Below are positions 54,069-61,970 of a DNA stretch of 64,000 nucleotides, piece after piece. The position numbers and the translations under genes are program-made. Numbering within the stretch: the first letter of the stretch is position 1; each line of letters starts with the position of its first letter. A model generated the notes under the pieces. It was not told the origin of the DNA, ran no database searches, and saw only the letters and a list, made by a program, of their open reading frames with translations. Origin of the DNA: CAYPEK01 sp964409645 (GTDB lineage Bacteria > UBP15 > UBA6099); assembly GCA_964409645.1 (NCBI GenBank), contig CAYPEK010000004.1, forward strand, positions 35,897-99,896, in the 5' to 3' direction.

Positions 54069-56282
54069 TCATGCCTGCGCCGTGTAGGTTTTCATCTTGC
54101 CGAGCAGTTCGTTAAAATCGAACGGTCTAACAATGCAGTCTATCGCCCCGGCGGCGATCGCCTTTTCGCTCTGCTCCGATTCGAACACGGTCGATAGAAT
54201 CACAACAGGAATTCTTCTCGTTTTCGGGTTGTCGGATATCGCGCGGCAGAGTTTAAAACCGTCTCCGGGCGTAATTCTCGAATCAATGAGCGCAACGTCG
54301 ATCTTCTCGGTCTCCGCCAGTAAGAGACCGCTTTCCGAGTCGTTCGCGGTTTTAACATTGAAATGGTTCTCGCGCAGGAAGTGGGAAATCAGGGAGCAGA
54401 ATTCCTGATCGTCGTCAACGATGAGAACTGTGGGGCGTTTCGGCCCGGCGTCCGGGCGGGCCGCTTCGTTCGGTATCGAAAACTCGGCGCAGAGGCCGGA
54501 CGGTTTGACGTTTCGCAACCTTATCCAACCGCCGTGAAGCTCGGTCATCTCGCGGGCGATCGTCAGCCCGATCCCGGCTCCGCCCCACTGCCTCGTCATC
54601 GAATTATCCACCTGATGGAAGCGCTCAAACACGCGTCCGAGTTCGCTCTCGGGAATGCCCGGCCCGGTGTCCGTCACGGAGAAAACCGTTTCATCCGCCG
54701 TCGCGCGCGCTACTATAGTGATCGTGCCGTCCTTCATGAACTTAACCGAATTTTTAATTAGGTTGTTTATTATCTGCGACAGCTTGTTCCGGTCGCAGTG
54801 CACGTCGAAATTTTCCGGTTCGATCTTGGTTACGACCGTAAGCTTGCCGTCGCGGGAGTAATCTTTGCACGCATCCGCCGCGTCGTTTATTATCTCCAAC
54901 GCGGTGACTGTTTCGAGGTGAAGCTCCGTTTTACCGGCCTCGATGGCCGCAAGGCTGAGCAAGTCGTCGATCAGGTCCTTGAGCTCGCGGCTTCTGCGTT
55001 CGACTATTCCGAGCCTCTTTCGGGCGTCGTCTGAAATGCCGCTGTCGTGGCGCAGCGCGAGCGATATGTTGCCGAGGATCACGGCGAGCGGCGTGCGCAG
55101 CTCGTGGGACACCATCGAAAGGAAATTTCCCTTCAACGTGTTCATCTCGCGGAGCCGCTCGACCTCGCTCTGGAGGATCGCCTTGCTCACTCGCTCCTCC
55201 TCCCGGGCTTTCATCGCCGTAATGTCCCTTATCCCCGCCTGAATCAGGCGCCGCCCATCGTGCTCGAACACCGAAGCGCTGATGCTGATCGGCACCACAA
55301 CTCCGCCCTTCGTCTGCACCAGCGTTTCGTAGTTGATCGCGCCGTTCAACTCCGAGAGCTTCCTGAAATAAACCATCGGAAGCTCCCTGTCCGCCTCTTT
55401 GAAGAAATGCGTAAAGTGCTTTCCGACAACGTCCCCCCTCGCGAAGCCGCCCATCGCGAGAGCCGCCGCGTTCGCGTCCACGACAATACCGTCCTCGTCG
55501 AGCATTGCTATGCCGTCGCTCGACGACTCGATCAGCAGCCTGTACCGCTCTTCGAGGTTCTTGATCGTCTCCTTGTGAAACGACCTCTCATCCGTCCGCG
55601 CAAACCGTTCCACAAGATTTGAATACCCTATGCCAAGCAGCAATACGACAAAATTTACAAGCAACGTCCCGATAACCGTCAGCCACGCCCTGTAATAAAA
55701 TCCCATGCTCGACAACACGTCTTTTTCAGGCGCGTATAAAAGGCCTGTGTACAGCCGGCTTCCGGTCATGCGAACGGGTTTCCAGCAAACCAGTTGCACA
55801 CCTTCTCCGCCGCCGAAATCGTATCTCGAACAGCCTTCCGATCCGACCTCGATCCCGCCGAGTGTCTGCTGAAATCCGCGACCGCCGAGTTTTACCCGTT
55901 CCCCGAACATCTTCGCCGCTGTCATTCCTATATATTCCCCCGGCAGATCGCCGTTGTGGAATATCAGCCGCGAATCCTCATCGAATATGAAAATATCCCC
56001 GTATCCCGCGATGTTCTTTGCGCTCAGATGCTTCTTTATTTCAACCTGCACGGTTTCCCTGAACCGTGGAGATTTCAACATCTCCGCCGCGTAGTCCAGC
56101 AAATCTTCCGGCGTCATTTTCCTCACAACCGCCATCACGCCGTCCACCATTATCAACACGCCTTTTTGTGTTGTCCTGAACGCCCTGATCGAGTCATGGT
56201 AATCTTTATTTATAAGCAGACCGGCAATAAACCAGCATGGAATCGTCGCCAGCAATAAGAGGAGTATGTACCTTTTTTTCAT
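54069..56282 (-). CDS. Membrane hybrid histidine kinase (Cache, PAS, HisKA, HATPase, REC)
   Basis: The 737-residue protein starts with a helix at 5-22, an extracytoplasmic Cache-like sensor to about 200 and a second helix at about 203-224. A PAS domain (LLIESSSDGIAMLDEDG, near 245-360) is followed by HisKA with SHELRTPLAVILGN (phospho-His near 390), HATPase_c with DTGPGI and GGAGIGLTIA, and a receiver with Asp in VALIDSRITPGDG near 665. In the receiver the conserved Lys before Pro is replaced by Arg (IVRPFD). That may alter the response; the rest of the pocket is present. No separate response regulator is adjacent. Confidence 0.93.
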   Translation of the reverse strand: MKKRYILLLLLATIPCWFIAGLLINKDYHDSIRAFRTTQKGVLIMVDGVMAVVRKMTPEDLLDYAAEMLKSPRFRETVQVEIKKHLSAKNIAGYGDIFIFDEDSRLIFHNGDLPGEYIGMTAAKMFGERVKLGGRGFQQTLGGIEVGSEGCSRYDFGGGEGVQLVCWKPVRMTGSRLYTGLLYAPEKDVLSSMGFYYRAWLTVIGTLLVNFVVLLLGIGYSNLVERFARTDERSFHKETIKNLEERYRLLIESSSDGIAMLDEDGIVVDANAAALAMGGFARGDVVGKHFTHFFKEADRELPMVYFRKLSELNGAINYETLVQTKGGVVVPISISASVFEHDGRRLIQAGIRDITAMKAREEERVSKAILQSEVERLREMNTLKGNFLSMVSHELRTPLAVILGNISLALRHDSGISDDARKRLGIVERRSRELKDLIDDLLSLAAIEAGKTELHLETVTALEIINDAADACKDYSRDGKLTVVTKIEPENFDVHCDRNKLSQIINNLIKNSVKFMKDGTITIVARATADETVFSVTDTGPGIPESELGRVFERFHQVDNSMTRQWGGAGIGLTIAREMTELHGGWIRLRNVKPSGLCAEFSIPNEAARPDAGPKRPTVLIVDDDQEFCSLISHFLRENHFNVKTANDSESGLLLAETEKIDVALIDSRITPGDGFKLCRAISDNPKTRRIPVVILSTVFESEQSEKAIAAGAIDCIVRPFDFNELLGKMKTYTAQA

Positions 56283-56329
56283 TCGTTAACCGCTCGCGCG
56301 GCGGTCCCGGGACATTGCAGCCGCCGTTA

Positions 56330-56950
56330 TCAGAATACTCCCGCAACCAGCTTCAAAAATACCGGCGTGAGAGCGAAACCGCTCACCCCGCCTATCAATG
56401 AACCGACGAGCACGTCGGAAGGATAATGCACCCCGTTATAAATCCTCGAATACGCCGCGAGCGCGGCCGTTAAGAGCAGCGCGACGCTCCAAGCCGGAAA
56501 ACAGACCGACAGCGAGGCCGCGCAACTGAAGTATCCCGCCGAATGGCCGGACGGAAACGACGGACGCCTCGCAAGCCTTTTGTGCGGCACCTTAGGCGCG
56601 ATCTCATCCATAACAACAAACGGCCGCTTTCGTTTCCAGAGCCTTTTGATCGGCACCTCCGTAAAAAAACCCGCGGCGCCCGCCGCCGCAAGCATCGAAG
56701 CACCCGCGCGCTGTATCGCAGACCCGCCAAACACCATCATTACCACGCCAGCCGCAATGTGAATCAGCCCCTTGTTGGCAACAACCGAAAGGAACGGCAT
56801 GAGAATGTCAAATACCGGATTGCGAAACCGCAAATAAAGAAAACGCATCGCTCCGCGGTCCAATTCTTCGAGCCTCGACAACAGCCCGCCCGCTTCGCGC
56901 TCCCCGTTAGAAAAGGAGTCCGCACTTTCTTCCGCATCACGTTTTTCCAT
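56330..56950 (-). CDS. PAP2-family phosphatase
   Basis: The 206-residue membrane protein shows the three PAP2 motifs: KRLWKRKRP (KxxxxxxRP) near 102-110, PSFPSGHSAGYF near 130, and SRIYNGVHYPSDVLVG near 168. About five helices frame them. It would dephosphorylate lipid phosphates such as undecaprenyl pyrophosphate or phosphatidic acid. Downstream is the hybrid kinase gene 47 bases away; transcriptional linkage is uncertain. The longer acidic N-terminal stretch MEKRDAEESADSFSNGERE is cytoplasmic. Confidence 0.92.
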   Translation of the reverse strand: MEKRDAEESADSFSNGEREAGGLLSRLEELDRGAMRFLYLRFRNPVFDILMPFLSVVANKGLIHIAAGVVMMVFGGSAIQRAGASMLAAAGAAGFFTEVPIKRLWKRKRPFVVMDEIAPKVPHKRLARRPSFPSGHSAGYFSCAASLSVCFPAWSVALLLTAALAAYSRIYNGVHYPSDVLVGSLIGGVSGFALTPVFLKLVAGVF

Positions 56951-57122
56951 CCATGCCTTTCAGATCAAATTCCACAAAATCATACAACCACAACTTACAA
57001 GGCACTAAGCTTAACACACCCGTACCACGCAGTCAAAACACCGCTCTGGACTCCCGCCGTGCCGGTGATAGAATATTAAATTCACGCGCGGAGCCGGGTA
57101 TCGGCCGCTCTGGAGCTGCACA

Positions 57123-57854
57123 ATGTTGCCAAATACTATACTGTTGTATCTGATCGGGTCTGTGCTCTTCTGTCTGCTCGCAGTCGAGATGGCCGGCGCG
57201 GATATCCCGTTGCCCAAGCCGCAGATAAACAATCCGAAGAAGCAGTTAAAAATCGCGGCGGTTTTGTTTGCGTCGGCAGTCGCCGTACATGCTGCATTGA
57301 GTTTTACATTGCACAATTTCAAACCCTTAACTCAGCAGATCGCATTTTATGCATTTTATGTTTTGCTGATAGCTTCCGCCGTCTGCGCCGCCGCCGTGAA
57401 TAAAGACAGGCCGGACGCGCTCGGCCTATCGACAAAACGAATCGTGACACTGGCGTTCTTCCTGATCCCGCCCGCCGGACTCGCTTTTCTGCCCGGCGGT
57501 TTCGCTAACTGGGGATTCCTTCTGCGCGGCCTCGCTCCCGCCGCGGCGCTGTCAATCATCGCAAGGACGCTCTTTCTGCAGGGATACCTCCAGACACGCC
57601 TTCAGTCGGCTCTCGGAGATATCAAGGGAGTGTTCGTTGCCGCCGCCGCGGTCACAATTCTTAATATCGTGGGCAACATTGGCCTTATGAAGCCCGAAGT
57701 CATAGCAGTGTTTGCGGCGGGAACTTTCGTAATCGCGGGAGTTCTCATGGGGTTCATCTACCGCCGCTCCGGCAATATTTTCGGTCTTGTTATTTTGAAC
57801 ATTTTCTGGGACACGGCGGTGAAAGTATTCGCCGGCATGGGAGTCGGAAACTGA
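57123..57854 (+). CDS. CPBP-like intramembrane protein lacking catalytic residues
   Basis: The 243-residue protein has about eight helices. The segment ARTLFLQGYLQTRLQSALGD at about 147-166 aligns with the CPBP/Abi motif EExxFRGYLQ, but both Glu are replaced by Ala-Arg and the Phe-Arg-Gly by Leu-Gln-Gly. The second-motif His (usually F..H) is replaced by Asn in VTILNIVGN. So the fold looks like CAAX-type prenyl protease, but it probably is not a peptidase. It starts with ATG at 57123. The gene faces away from the PAP2 gene. Confidence 0.7.
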   Translation: MLPNTILLYLIGSVLFCLLAVEMAGADIPLPKPQINNPKKQLKIAAVLFASAVAVHAALSFTLHNFKPLTQQIAFYAFYVLLIASAVCAAAVNKDRPDALGLSTKRIVTLAFFLIPPAGLAFLPGGFANWGFLLRGLAPAAALSIIARTLFLQGYLQTRLQSALGDIKGVFVAAAAVTILNIVGNIGLMKPEVIAVFAAGTFVIAGVLMGFIYRRSGNIFGLVILNIFWDTAVKVFAGMGVGN

Positions 57855-57930
57855 TTCGCAGCCATCTCCGGCGAAAAGGTCTTTTAAATAAAAATATTTT
57901 AAAGGGAACTTTGAACCGGTGAGCGTAGTT

Positions 57931-57936
57931 TATAAT
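57931..57936 (+). promoter_or_regulatory. Probable -10 box of the 58021 locus
   Basis: TATAAT with CTTTGA 16 bases upstream (57909-57914). It is followed by GGGGCTTTGAAGGCTCC, which can form a 6-bp hairpin with a G-U pair. The distance to the small ORF start is 85 bases. Confidence 0.45.
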
Positions 57937-58020
57937 ATTGTGTGTGGGGCTTTGAAGGCTCCGCGACTAAGAACGAACAAATTTTTTGCATGGATATCGA
58001 ACGAAAAGGAGGTGCTTCAG

Positions 58021-58077
58021 ATGAAACACTGGATGCTGCGTGAAGTATCGCACTGCAAAGAGGGTTGCCGTAGTTAG
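58021..58077 (+). CDS. 18-residue peptide ORF or leader
   Basis: The ORF encodes MKHWMLREVSHCKEGCRS. It has AAGGAGGTG at 58006-58014, six bases before the ATG, which is a near-ideal ribosome site and far better than most genes here. A TATAAT lies upstream; a hairpin (58081-58103) and a terminator (58121-58154) follow. Nothing downstream on this strand could be controlled by it as a leader (the next gene is opposite). So it is either a small protein with two Cys and one Trp, or a small RNA in which the ORF is incidental. No known peptide family is recognised. Confidence 0.5.
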   Translation: MKHWMLREVSHCKEGCRS

Positions 58078-58080
58078 TCC

Positions 58081-58103
58081 CGGGCATGACGATAAACTGC
58101 CCG
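58081..58103 (+). ncRNA. Hairpin of candidate structured RNA
   Basis: CGGGCA at 58081-58086 pairs exactly with TGCCCG at 58098-58103 around an 11-base loop. It lies right after the small ORF stop and before the terminator. With the upstream TATAAT and a first hairpin it would make a transcript of about 210 bases with three stem-loops. Confidence 0.4.
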
Positions 58104-58120
58104 TCCGCAATCAAAAAGAC

Positions 58121-58154
58121 AAAAAGCCCGGCTCCGTGTGAGGCGGGTTTTTTT
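58121..58154 (+). terminator. Intrinsic terminator of the 58021 locus
   Basis: AAAAAGCCCG (58121-58130) pairs with CGGGTTTTT (58144-58152) over a 13-base loop, one G-U pair included, and is followed by a T tract. It can serve the plus strand; the A run on the other side gives partial function for the minus strand, where the CoA-transferase gene ends at 58212. Confidence 0.65.
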
Positions 58155-58211
58155 GTTTTGCGCGATTATCACGGATTGTCCTTATATTTATCTTTAAATA
58201 TAGAAGCTCGT

Positions 58212-59423
58212 TTACGCCACAACTTTTTTCCCGCGCAGACCTGCAATGTCTTCGTCCGAAAGACCGAGCCACTCGCCCAGCACTTCCGCCGTGTGCTCGC
58301 CTATGTGCGGGCATGAGGAACGCACGTCGTCCGGGCACGCGCCGAGCTTTATCGGGTCGCCCGGCACGCTGATTGTGCCGTACTCGCTGTCCTCGACGGC
58401 CGCGAGCATGCCGCGCGCGTCGAGTTGCGGGTGGTGGTTTACCTGCTCGAAGTTCAGCACCGCCGCGCAAGGCACCTTGCGCGCTTCGAGCGCGGCCACA
58501 ACCTCGTCCGTGGTGTGCTCCGCCACCCACGGCGCGATCAACTTTATCCCCTCGGGCGCGTTCTGAATGCGCGTCAGGAAGTTGCTGAAACGAAAGTCGT
58601 TGAGCGTGTCCTCGCGGCCGATAGCCTCCATCAGCCCCTTCCACTCGGAGTCCGTCAGCGCGACAATCACGACATAGCCGTCCTTCGCCTTGTAGCTTGC
58701 CCAGAACGGGAGCGGGTGCGCGTCGTCCGAGAGCAGGTTTGTTATTGAGCGGCCGATCATTTTCTCGACGTCGTCCGCGACCGCCTTGAGCGCCTTGTCG
58801 CTCATCGCCGAGAAGTTCTGGAAGTACATCACGTCCTGCATCGAGACGTCCACAAGCTGCCCTTCGCCCGTACGCTCGCGGTGGAACAGCGCCTCCACCG
58901 CGCCGAGCGCCGCGTACGCGCCGCTAACGAGGTCCGCGAAGTAAATCTTCGGTGTCCGATCCTCCATCTTGTATGCGGACATGATGCCTGCTGACGCCTG
59001 CGCGACAATGTCGAACGCGAGCCGGTTGCTCATCGGCCCCGTGCGCCCGAATCCGGAGATCGAGACGTATATCAGGCGCGGGTTGGTCTCCCGCAACGTT
59101 TCATAGCCGAGCCCGATCTTGCTCATCAGCCCCGGCGCGAAGTTCTCCACCACAACGTCCGCCGCGTCCGCGAGCCTGCGTATCAGCGCCCGCCCTTCCT
59201 CTTTTTTCATATCGACGACTATGCCGCGCTTGTTCTGATGCATCACGCTCATCATCCGCTCTGACTTCATGAACCGGGTGAGCATCCGCATGGTCTCGCC
59301 GACCGGCGGCTCCACCTTCACCACGTCCGCGCCCTTGAGCGCGAGAAGCTGCGAGCAGCGCGGCCCGCTGAGAAACTGCGAAAGATCGAGCACCTTTATG
59401 CCGTCGAGAGCCTTTGAAGCCAT
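58212..59423 (-). CDS. CaiB/BaiF-family (class III) CoA-transferase
   Basis: The 403-residue protein has the family pattern GIKVLDLSQFLSGPRCSQLLALKGADVVKVEPPVGE at the N-terminus, LIYVSISGFGRTGP near 120, and ADLVSGAYAALGAVEALFHR near 167 with the catalytic Asp. It moves CoA between carboxylic acids. The substrate is not indicated; neighbours are a short-chain dehydrogenase and a PIN module. The ATG at 59423 is in a good place, with GGAGGCGGGAC upstream; an open frame to 59453 adds a basic tail. Confidence 0.93.
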   Translation of the reverse strand: MASKALDGIKVLDLSQFLSGPRCSQLLALKGADVVKVEPPVGETMRMLTRFMKSERMMSVMHQNKRGIVVDMKKEEGRALIRRLADAADVVVENFAPGLMSKIGLGYETLRETNPRLIYVSISGFGRTGPMSNRLAFDIVAQASAGIMSAYKMEDRTPKIYFADLVSGAYAALGAVEALFHRERTGEGQLVDVSMQDVMYFQNFSAMSDKALKAVADDVEKMIGRSITNLLSDDAHPLPFWASYKAKDGYVVIVALTDSEWKGLMEAIGREDTLNDFRFSNFLTRIQNAPEGIKLIAPWVAEHTTDEVVAALEARKVPCAAVLNFEQVNHHPQLDARGMLAAVEDSEYGTISVPGDPIKLGACPDDVRSSCPHIGEHTAEVLGEWLGLSDEDIAGLRGKKVVA

Positions 59424-59539
59424 GTCCCGCCTCCGATTTTTCGTCTGCCGCACCGAGATTGCCGCGAATGTCCGGTTATTATATCATTAACTGAGCGGTG
59501 GTTGTAAACAAATATCGCGAGTTGAAGGGAGCGGAGAAA

Positions 59540-60128
59540 ATGACGTTCAAGGACAAGGTGGTTGTGGTGACGGGCGCCGGGCGCGGGATCGGACGCGAGA
59601 TCGCGAAAGCGTTTGCGGCAGAGGGGGCGAAACTTGCGATCAACTCGATGCACGAGGAGACGATCAATCCGGTTGCGGAAGAGATACGCGCGCTCGGCGC
59701 GGAGGTGTTACCTCTGGTGCTCGACGTGTCGAAGGAGGAGGATGTCGAACGCTACGTGAAAGCGGTGTTCGACAAATTCGGCCGGTGCGACATTCTGGTG
59801 AACAACGCGGGCCTGAACCGCGACAATTTCTTTCTGCGCATGAACAGCGAGGAGTGGGACGCGGTGGTGGCGGTGAANNNNNNNNNNNNNNNNNNNNNNN
59901 NNNNNNNNNNNNNNNNNNNNNNNNNNNNNNNNNNNNNNNNNNNNNNNNNNNNNNNNNNNNNNNNNNNNNNNNNNNNNGGCGGTGCTTGACGATCTGAAGA
60001 AGAACATCCCCGTGGGTCGGATCGGCGACCCGGCGGACGTCGCGGCCGCGACGCTGTTCCTTGCATCCGACGGTGCATCCTACATTAACGGACAGGTCAT
60101 TCGCGTTGACGGCGGTTTGTATATGTAA
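59540..60128 (+). CDS. SDR-family oxidoreductase (FabG-like), interrupted by assembly gap
   Basis: The N-terminal 112 residues give a classical SDR start: VVVVTGAGRGIGREIA (NAD(P) site TGxxxGIG near 11), and ILVNNAGLNRDNFFLRM near 84. The C-terminal 49 residues after the gap give IPVGRIGDPADVAAATLFLASDGASYINGQVIRVDGGLYM, the end of FabG-like proteins. The gap hides the catalytic Ser, Tyr and Lys (YxxxK). Family length of about 245 implies about 85 residues missing, 250-260 bases, more than the 100 N shown. It could also be two different SDR genes joined. It is divergent from the CoA-transferase gene. Confidence 0.78.
59878..59977. other. Assembly gap (100 N)
   Basis: A run of exactly 100 N, the usual placeholder for a scaffold join of unknown size. 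It lies inside an SDR gene. Confidence 0.98.
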
Positions 60129-60137
60129 TTATTCAAC

Positions 60138-60164
60138 ACAGAGTTCACAGAGACGCAGAGAAAG
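60138..60164 (+). repeat. CACAGAG dispersed repeat, copy 1
   Basis: CACAGAGTTCACAGAGACG and then CAGAGAAA precede the terminator stem. A related copy at 61023-61062 keeps the CACAGAGAAAGAAA, AGCTCC and AATCCGGG portions. It belongs to a dispersed type seen in many environmental genomes. Confidence 0.65.
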
Positions 60165-60195
60165 AAAAAGCTCCCGAAAAATCCGGGAGCTTTTT
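60165..60195. terminator. Bidirectional intrinsic terminator between SDR and PIN module 2
   Basis: AGCTCCCG (60169-60176) and CGGGAGCT (60184-60191) form a perfect 8-bp stem with a 7-base loop, extended by five A-T pairs on the outside. It can stop the SDR gene (plus) and, from the other side, the PIN module (minus). Confidence 0.85.
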
Positions 60196-60288
60196 GCATC
60201 TGTGTTTACTTGTGTGTATCTGTCTTATATTATCTTGTTATCGTCTTAGCGACAAACCTTACATCTCCGGGGCCGTTTAAACAGCAAG

Positions 60289-60459
60289 CTACACCTTTTG
60301 CAGTTTCTTCAGTTTGATGCCGCTCTTTTTTTCGTGTTCGGCGGCTTTCGATTTTATATACTCTATGATTTCCTTTTGAGACATACCTTTAGTCTCTTCA
60401 TACATCCTCCGACGTATTTCATGAATTTCCCGCATGGCTTTCGGTTCGTTATTCTTCAT
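60289..60459 (-). CDS. Small antitoxin-like protein of PIN module 2
   Basis: The 56-residue product MKNNEPKAMREIHEIRRRMY followed by EETKGMSQKEIIEYIKSKA is helical and charged, with a Lys-rich tail. It overlaps the PIN stop by 11 bases. The ribosome site for its start lies inside the end of the PIN gene (GCAGGTGATC). It is related over most of its length to the protein at 35391-35567. It was found by hand translation. Confidence 0.75.
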   Translation of the reverse strand: MKNNEPKAMREIHEIRRRMYEETKGMSQKEIIEYIKSKAAEHEKKSGIKLKKLQKV

Positions 60460-60925
60460 TTTCGATCACCTGCTGTGGCGTAAACAGCATTATTTCATGA
60501 TAACCGTTCATCCGGTTTACAATATTACCTTGCATGAACGTTTTCATTCTGACTAAATGGTTTAAATTCCAACTCACCAGAACGCTCGCCCCTTCAACCG
60601 TTGCGTATGCAAGATGCAACAGGTCGAAATAATGTTTTCTTGAAAGCACTCCATTCTCAATATAAGCTTCGGCAAGCTGTGTGACTTCGTCGTCCAACTC
60701 AAGCTCGACCGGTTTATACTTTTCCAACAGTTTATTCAGCGAATCAGACTTTCCGGCTTCGGCGGCGCTGATCTCAGCCCTTACGGCTTCCGATATATAA
60801 ATCTCATACTTACCCGCTTCAACTTCGCTGAAGAATTTTTCGGTCGCCTCTCTCTTATCAGGAGCGTCATCGGCAAGCATGAAATTCCATACCGATGTTT
60901 CGAGATAAAGTTTCGGCTTCCTCAT
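60449..60925 (-). CDS. PIN-domain toxin-like ribonuclease (intact)
   Basis: The 158-residue protein is a complete PIN domain: acidic Asp/Glu residues in LYLETSVWNFMLADDAPDKRE near 8-28, ISEAVRAEISAAE near 50-60 and the FDLLHLAYATVEGASVLVSWNLNHL segment near 98-122. PIN proteins cleave RNA with Mg2+. The paralogue at 35560-36032 shares the MRK.KLYLETSVWNF opening and lacks one base. Coupled to a small downstream protein, it forms a reversed-order toxin-antitoxin module. The gene starts MRKPKLY with ATG at 60925. Confidence 0.85.
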   Translation of the reverse strand: MRKPKLYLETSVWNFMLADDAPDKREATEKFFSEVEAGKYEIYISEAVRAEISAAEAGKSDSLNKLLEKYKPVELELDDEVTQLAEAYIENGVLSRKHYFDLLHLAYATVEGASVLVSWNLNHLVRMKTFMQGNIVNRMNGYHEIMLFTPQQVIENEE

Positions 60926-61022
60926 ACTATCATTATACAGACACAGGTCATTTAAGGCAAAAACGGATTTGTTGTTTGGATTTTAAATAACAACAGATTT
61001 ATTTAATGACACATTCTTAACC

Positions 61023-61062
61023 ACAGAGATCACAGAGAAAGAAAAGCTCCTGAATAATCCGG
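61023..61062 (+). repeat. CACAGAG dispersed repeat, copy 2
   Basis: CACAGAGATCACAGAGAAAG, then AAAGCTCCTGAATAATCCGGG. It is a partially degraded copy of the 60138-60191 sequence including the terminator stem, where the right arm is incomplete. Confidence 0.65.
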
Positions 61063-61079
61063 GTTAGATACTTTAGAGC

Positions 61080-61114
61080 GGGACAGGCACCGTACAAACC
61101 GCGTTGCCAGTCCC
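61080..61114. repeat. GGGACAGGCACC/GCCAGTCCC REP-like element
   Basis: GGGAC (61080-61084) pairs with GTCCC (61110-61114), then one A/A mismatch, then GGCA with TGCC. This stem with a mismatch is the hallmark of an abundant REP family (GGGACAGGCACC...GCCAGTCCC) in other bacteria. It is a single copy here. Confidence 0.6.
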
Positions 61115-61361
61115 TGTTTTTCATCTTTTCCCCAACTACCAGCTACCGTCTTTCCCTTATACTTTTATCTTTTCCCTCTATCCTCGCTACTGGCAACTCG
61201 CTACTGTTTTGTTGCCGGATTCTTCCACGTGTCCGCTTGCTGACGCGCGCGGCTCGGATTCGCTTCGCTCATATAAAACCGCCCACGTATCGATAGCCCG
61301 TTGTTGACGTTCGGGGAATGTGGTATCATTGAGTTGGAAAGTAAGATTATCACAATTGCTT

Positions 61362-61952
61362 ATGAAAATACCTTATGTGAAATATATAAAAACGATCATC
61401 GCAATAATAGCGGGTGTTCTTGTAGCAATTATCGTGGATATACTCGCTTTTAAAGGTATGGCGGATTCTCTGTATATCCTGCAAATCGTTTTAGGAACGT
61501 ACGCGGCATCCCTTATAGGCAGGGACTATCCGGTCATCCAAGGCGTATTCATCGCGCTAATCACGTGCCTTTTATCCTATTCGGTCAGCAGCGATTACTA
61601 TGCAAGCCATTTGAGCGCATCCAAAATTGTCTTCGATACATTTTTGAACGTTCTTTTTGGAGTTGTTACGGGGCTAATTTTGAAGCTTGCGTACAGGTCG
61701 GAAAAAAAGGCGGAAAAGAAAGAATATCCTCGGGCTGTAAAAATATTCGCTTATATCACCGCAGCTCTGGTTATTCAGTTTGTTTTTGCTCTCCTTTTTC
61801 TGTCTGATGTCGGTTATGTATTGGACGTTTCACTGGTTCTATTCGCAGTTGGAATATTCCTGTTACCGATAAATGCTTTAATAGTCTTTGTTTACTCGAT
61901 TATAAGCAAGCGCAAAACGCCAAATGGCAATTCGAATAATATACCGTCCTGA
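61362..61952 (+). CDS. Small polytopic membrane protein, unknown
   Basis: The 196-residue protein has about five helices: 8-27, 38-54, 58-78, 90-107 and two more at about 128-175. Between them a charged loop (SEKKAEKKEYPR) lies near 112-125. No family is recognised. Codon use is more AT-rich than in the Hdr-like gene next door, and the flanks are repeat-rich on both sides, so it may be an acquired gene. The ATG at 61362 has no strong ribosome site; a GTG at 61320 is open in frame. Confidence 0.65.
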   Translation: MKIPYVKYIKTIIAIIAGVLVAIIVDILAFKGMADSLYILQIVLGTYAASLIGRDYPVIQGVFIALITCLLSYSVSSDYYASHLSASKIVFDTFLNVLFGVVTGLILKLAYRSEKKAEKKEYPRAVKIFAYITAALVIQFVFALLFLSDVGYVLDVSLVLFAVGIFLLPINALIVFVYSIISKRKTPNGNSNNIPS

Positions 61953-61970
61953 ACGTTCCGGAATCTTTTT

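Larger units (their letters stand above)
60926..61361. other. Repeat-rich intergenic region
   Basis: This 436-bp stretch has no supportable gene. It holds a CACAGAG repeat (61023-61062), a GGGACAGGCACC-type stem (61080-61114), a run of pyrimidine-rich text with repeated CTACTGGCAACTCGCTACTG-like words near 61190, and CGCTTGCTGACGCGCGCGG near 61227. A terminator-like structure is not obvious. It lies between the divergent PIN module and the membrane-protein gene. Confidence 0.6.

Noticed and set aside
57899..58114. Minus-strand 71-codon frame across the small ORF locus
   Set aside because: No ribosome site and no features; opposite strand has a near-ideal site, hairpins and terminator.
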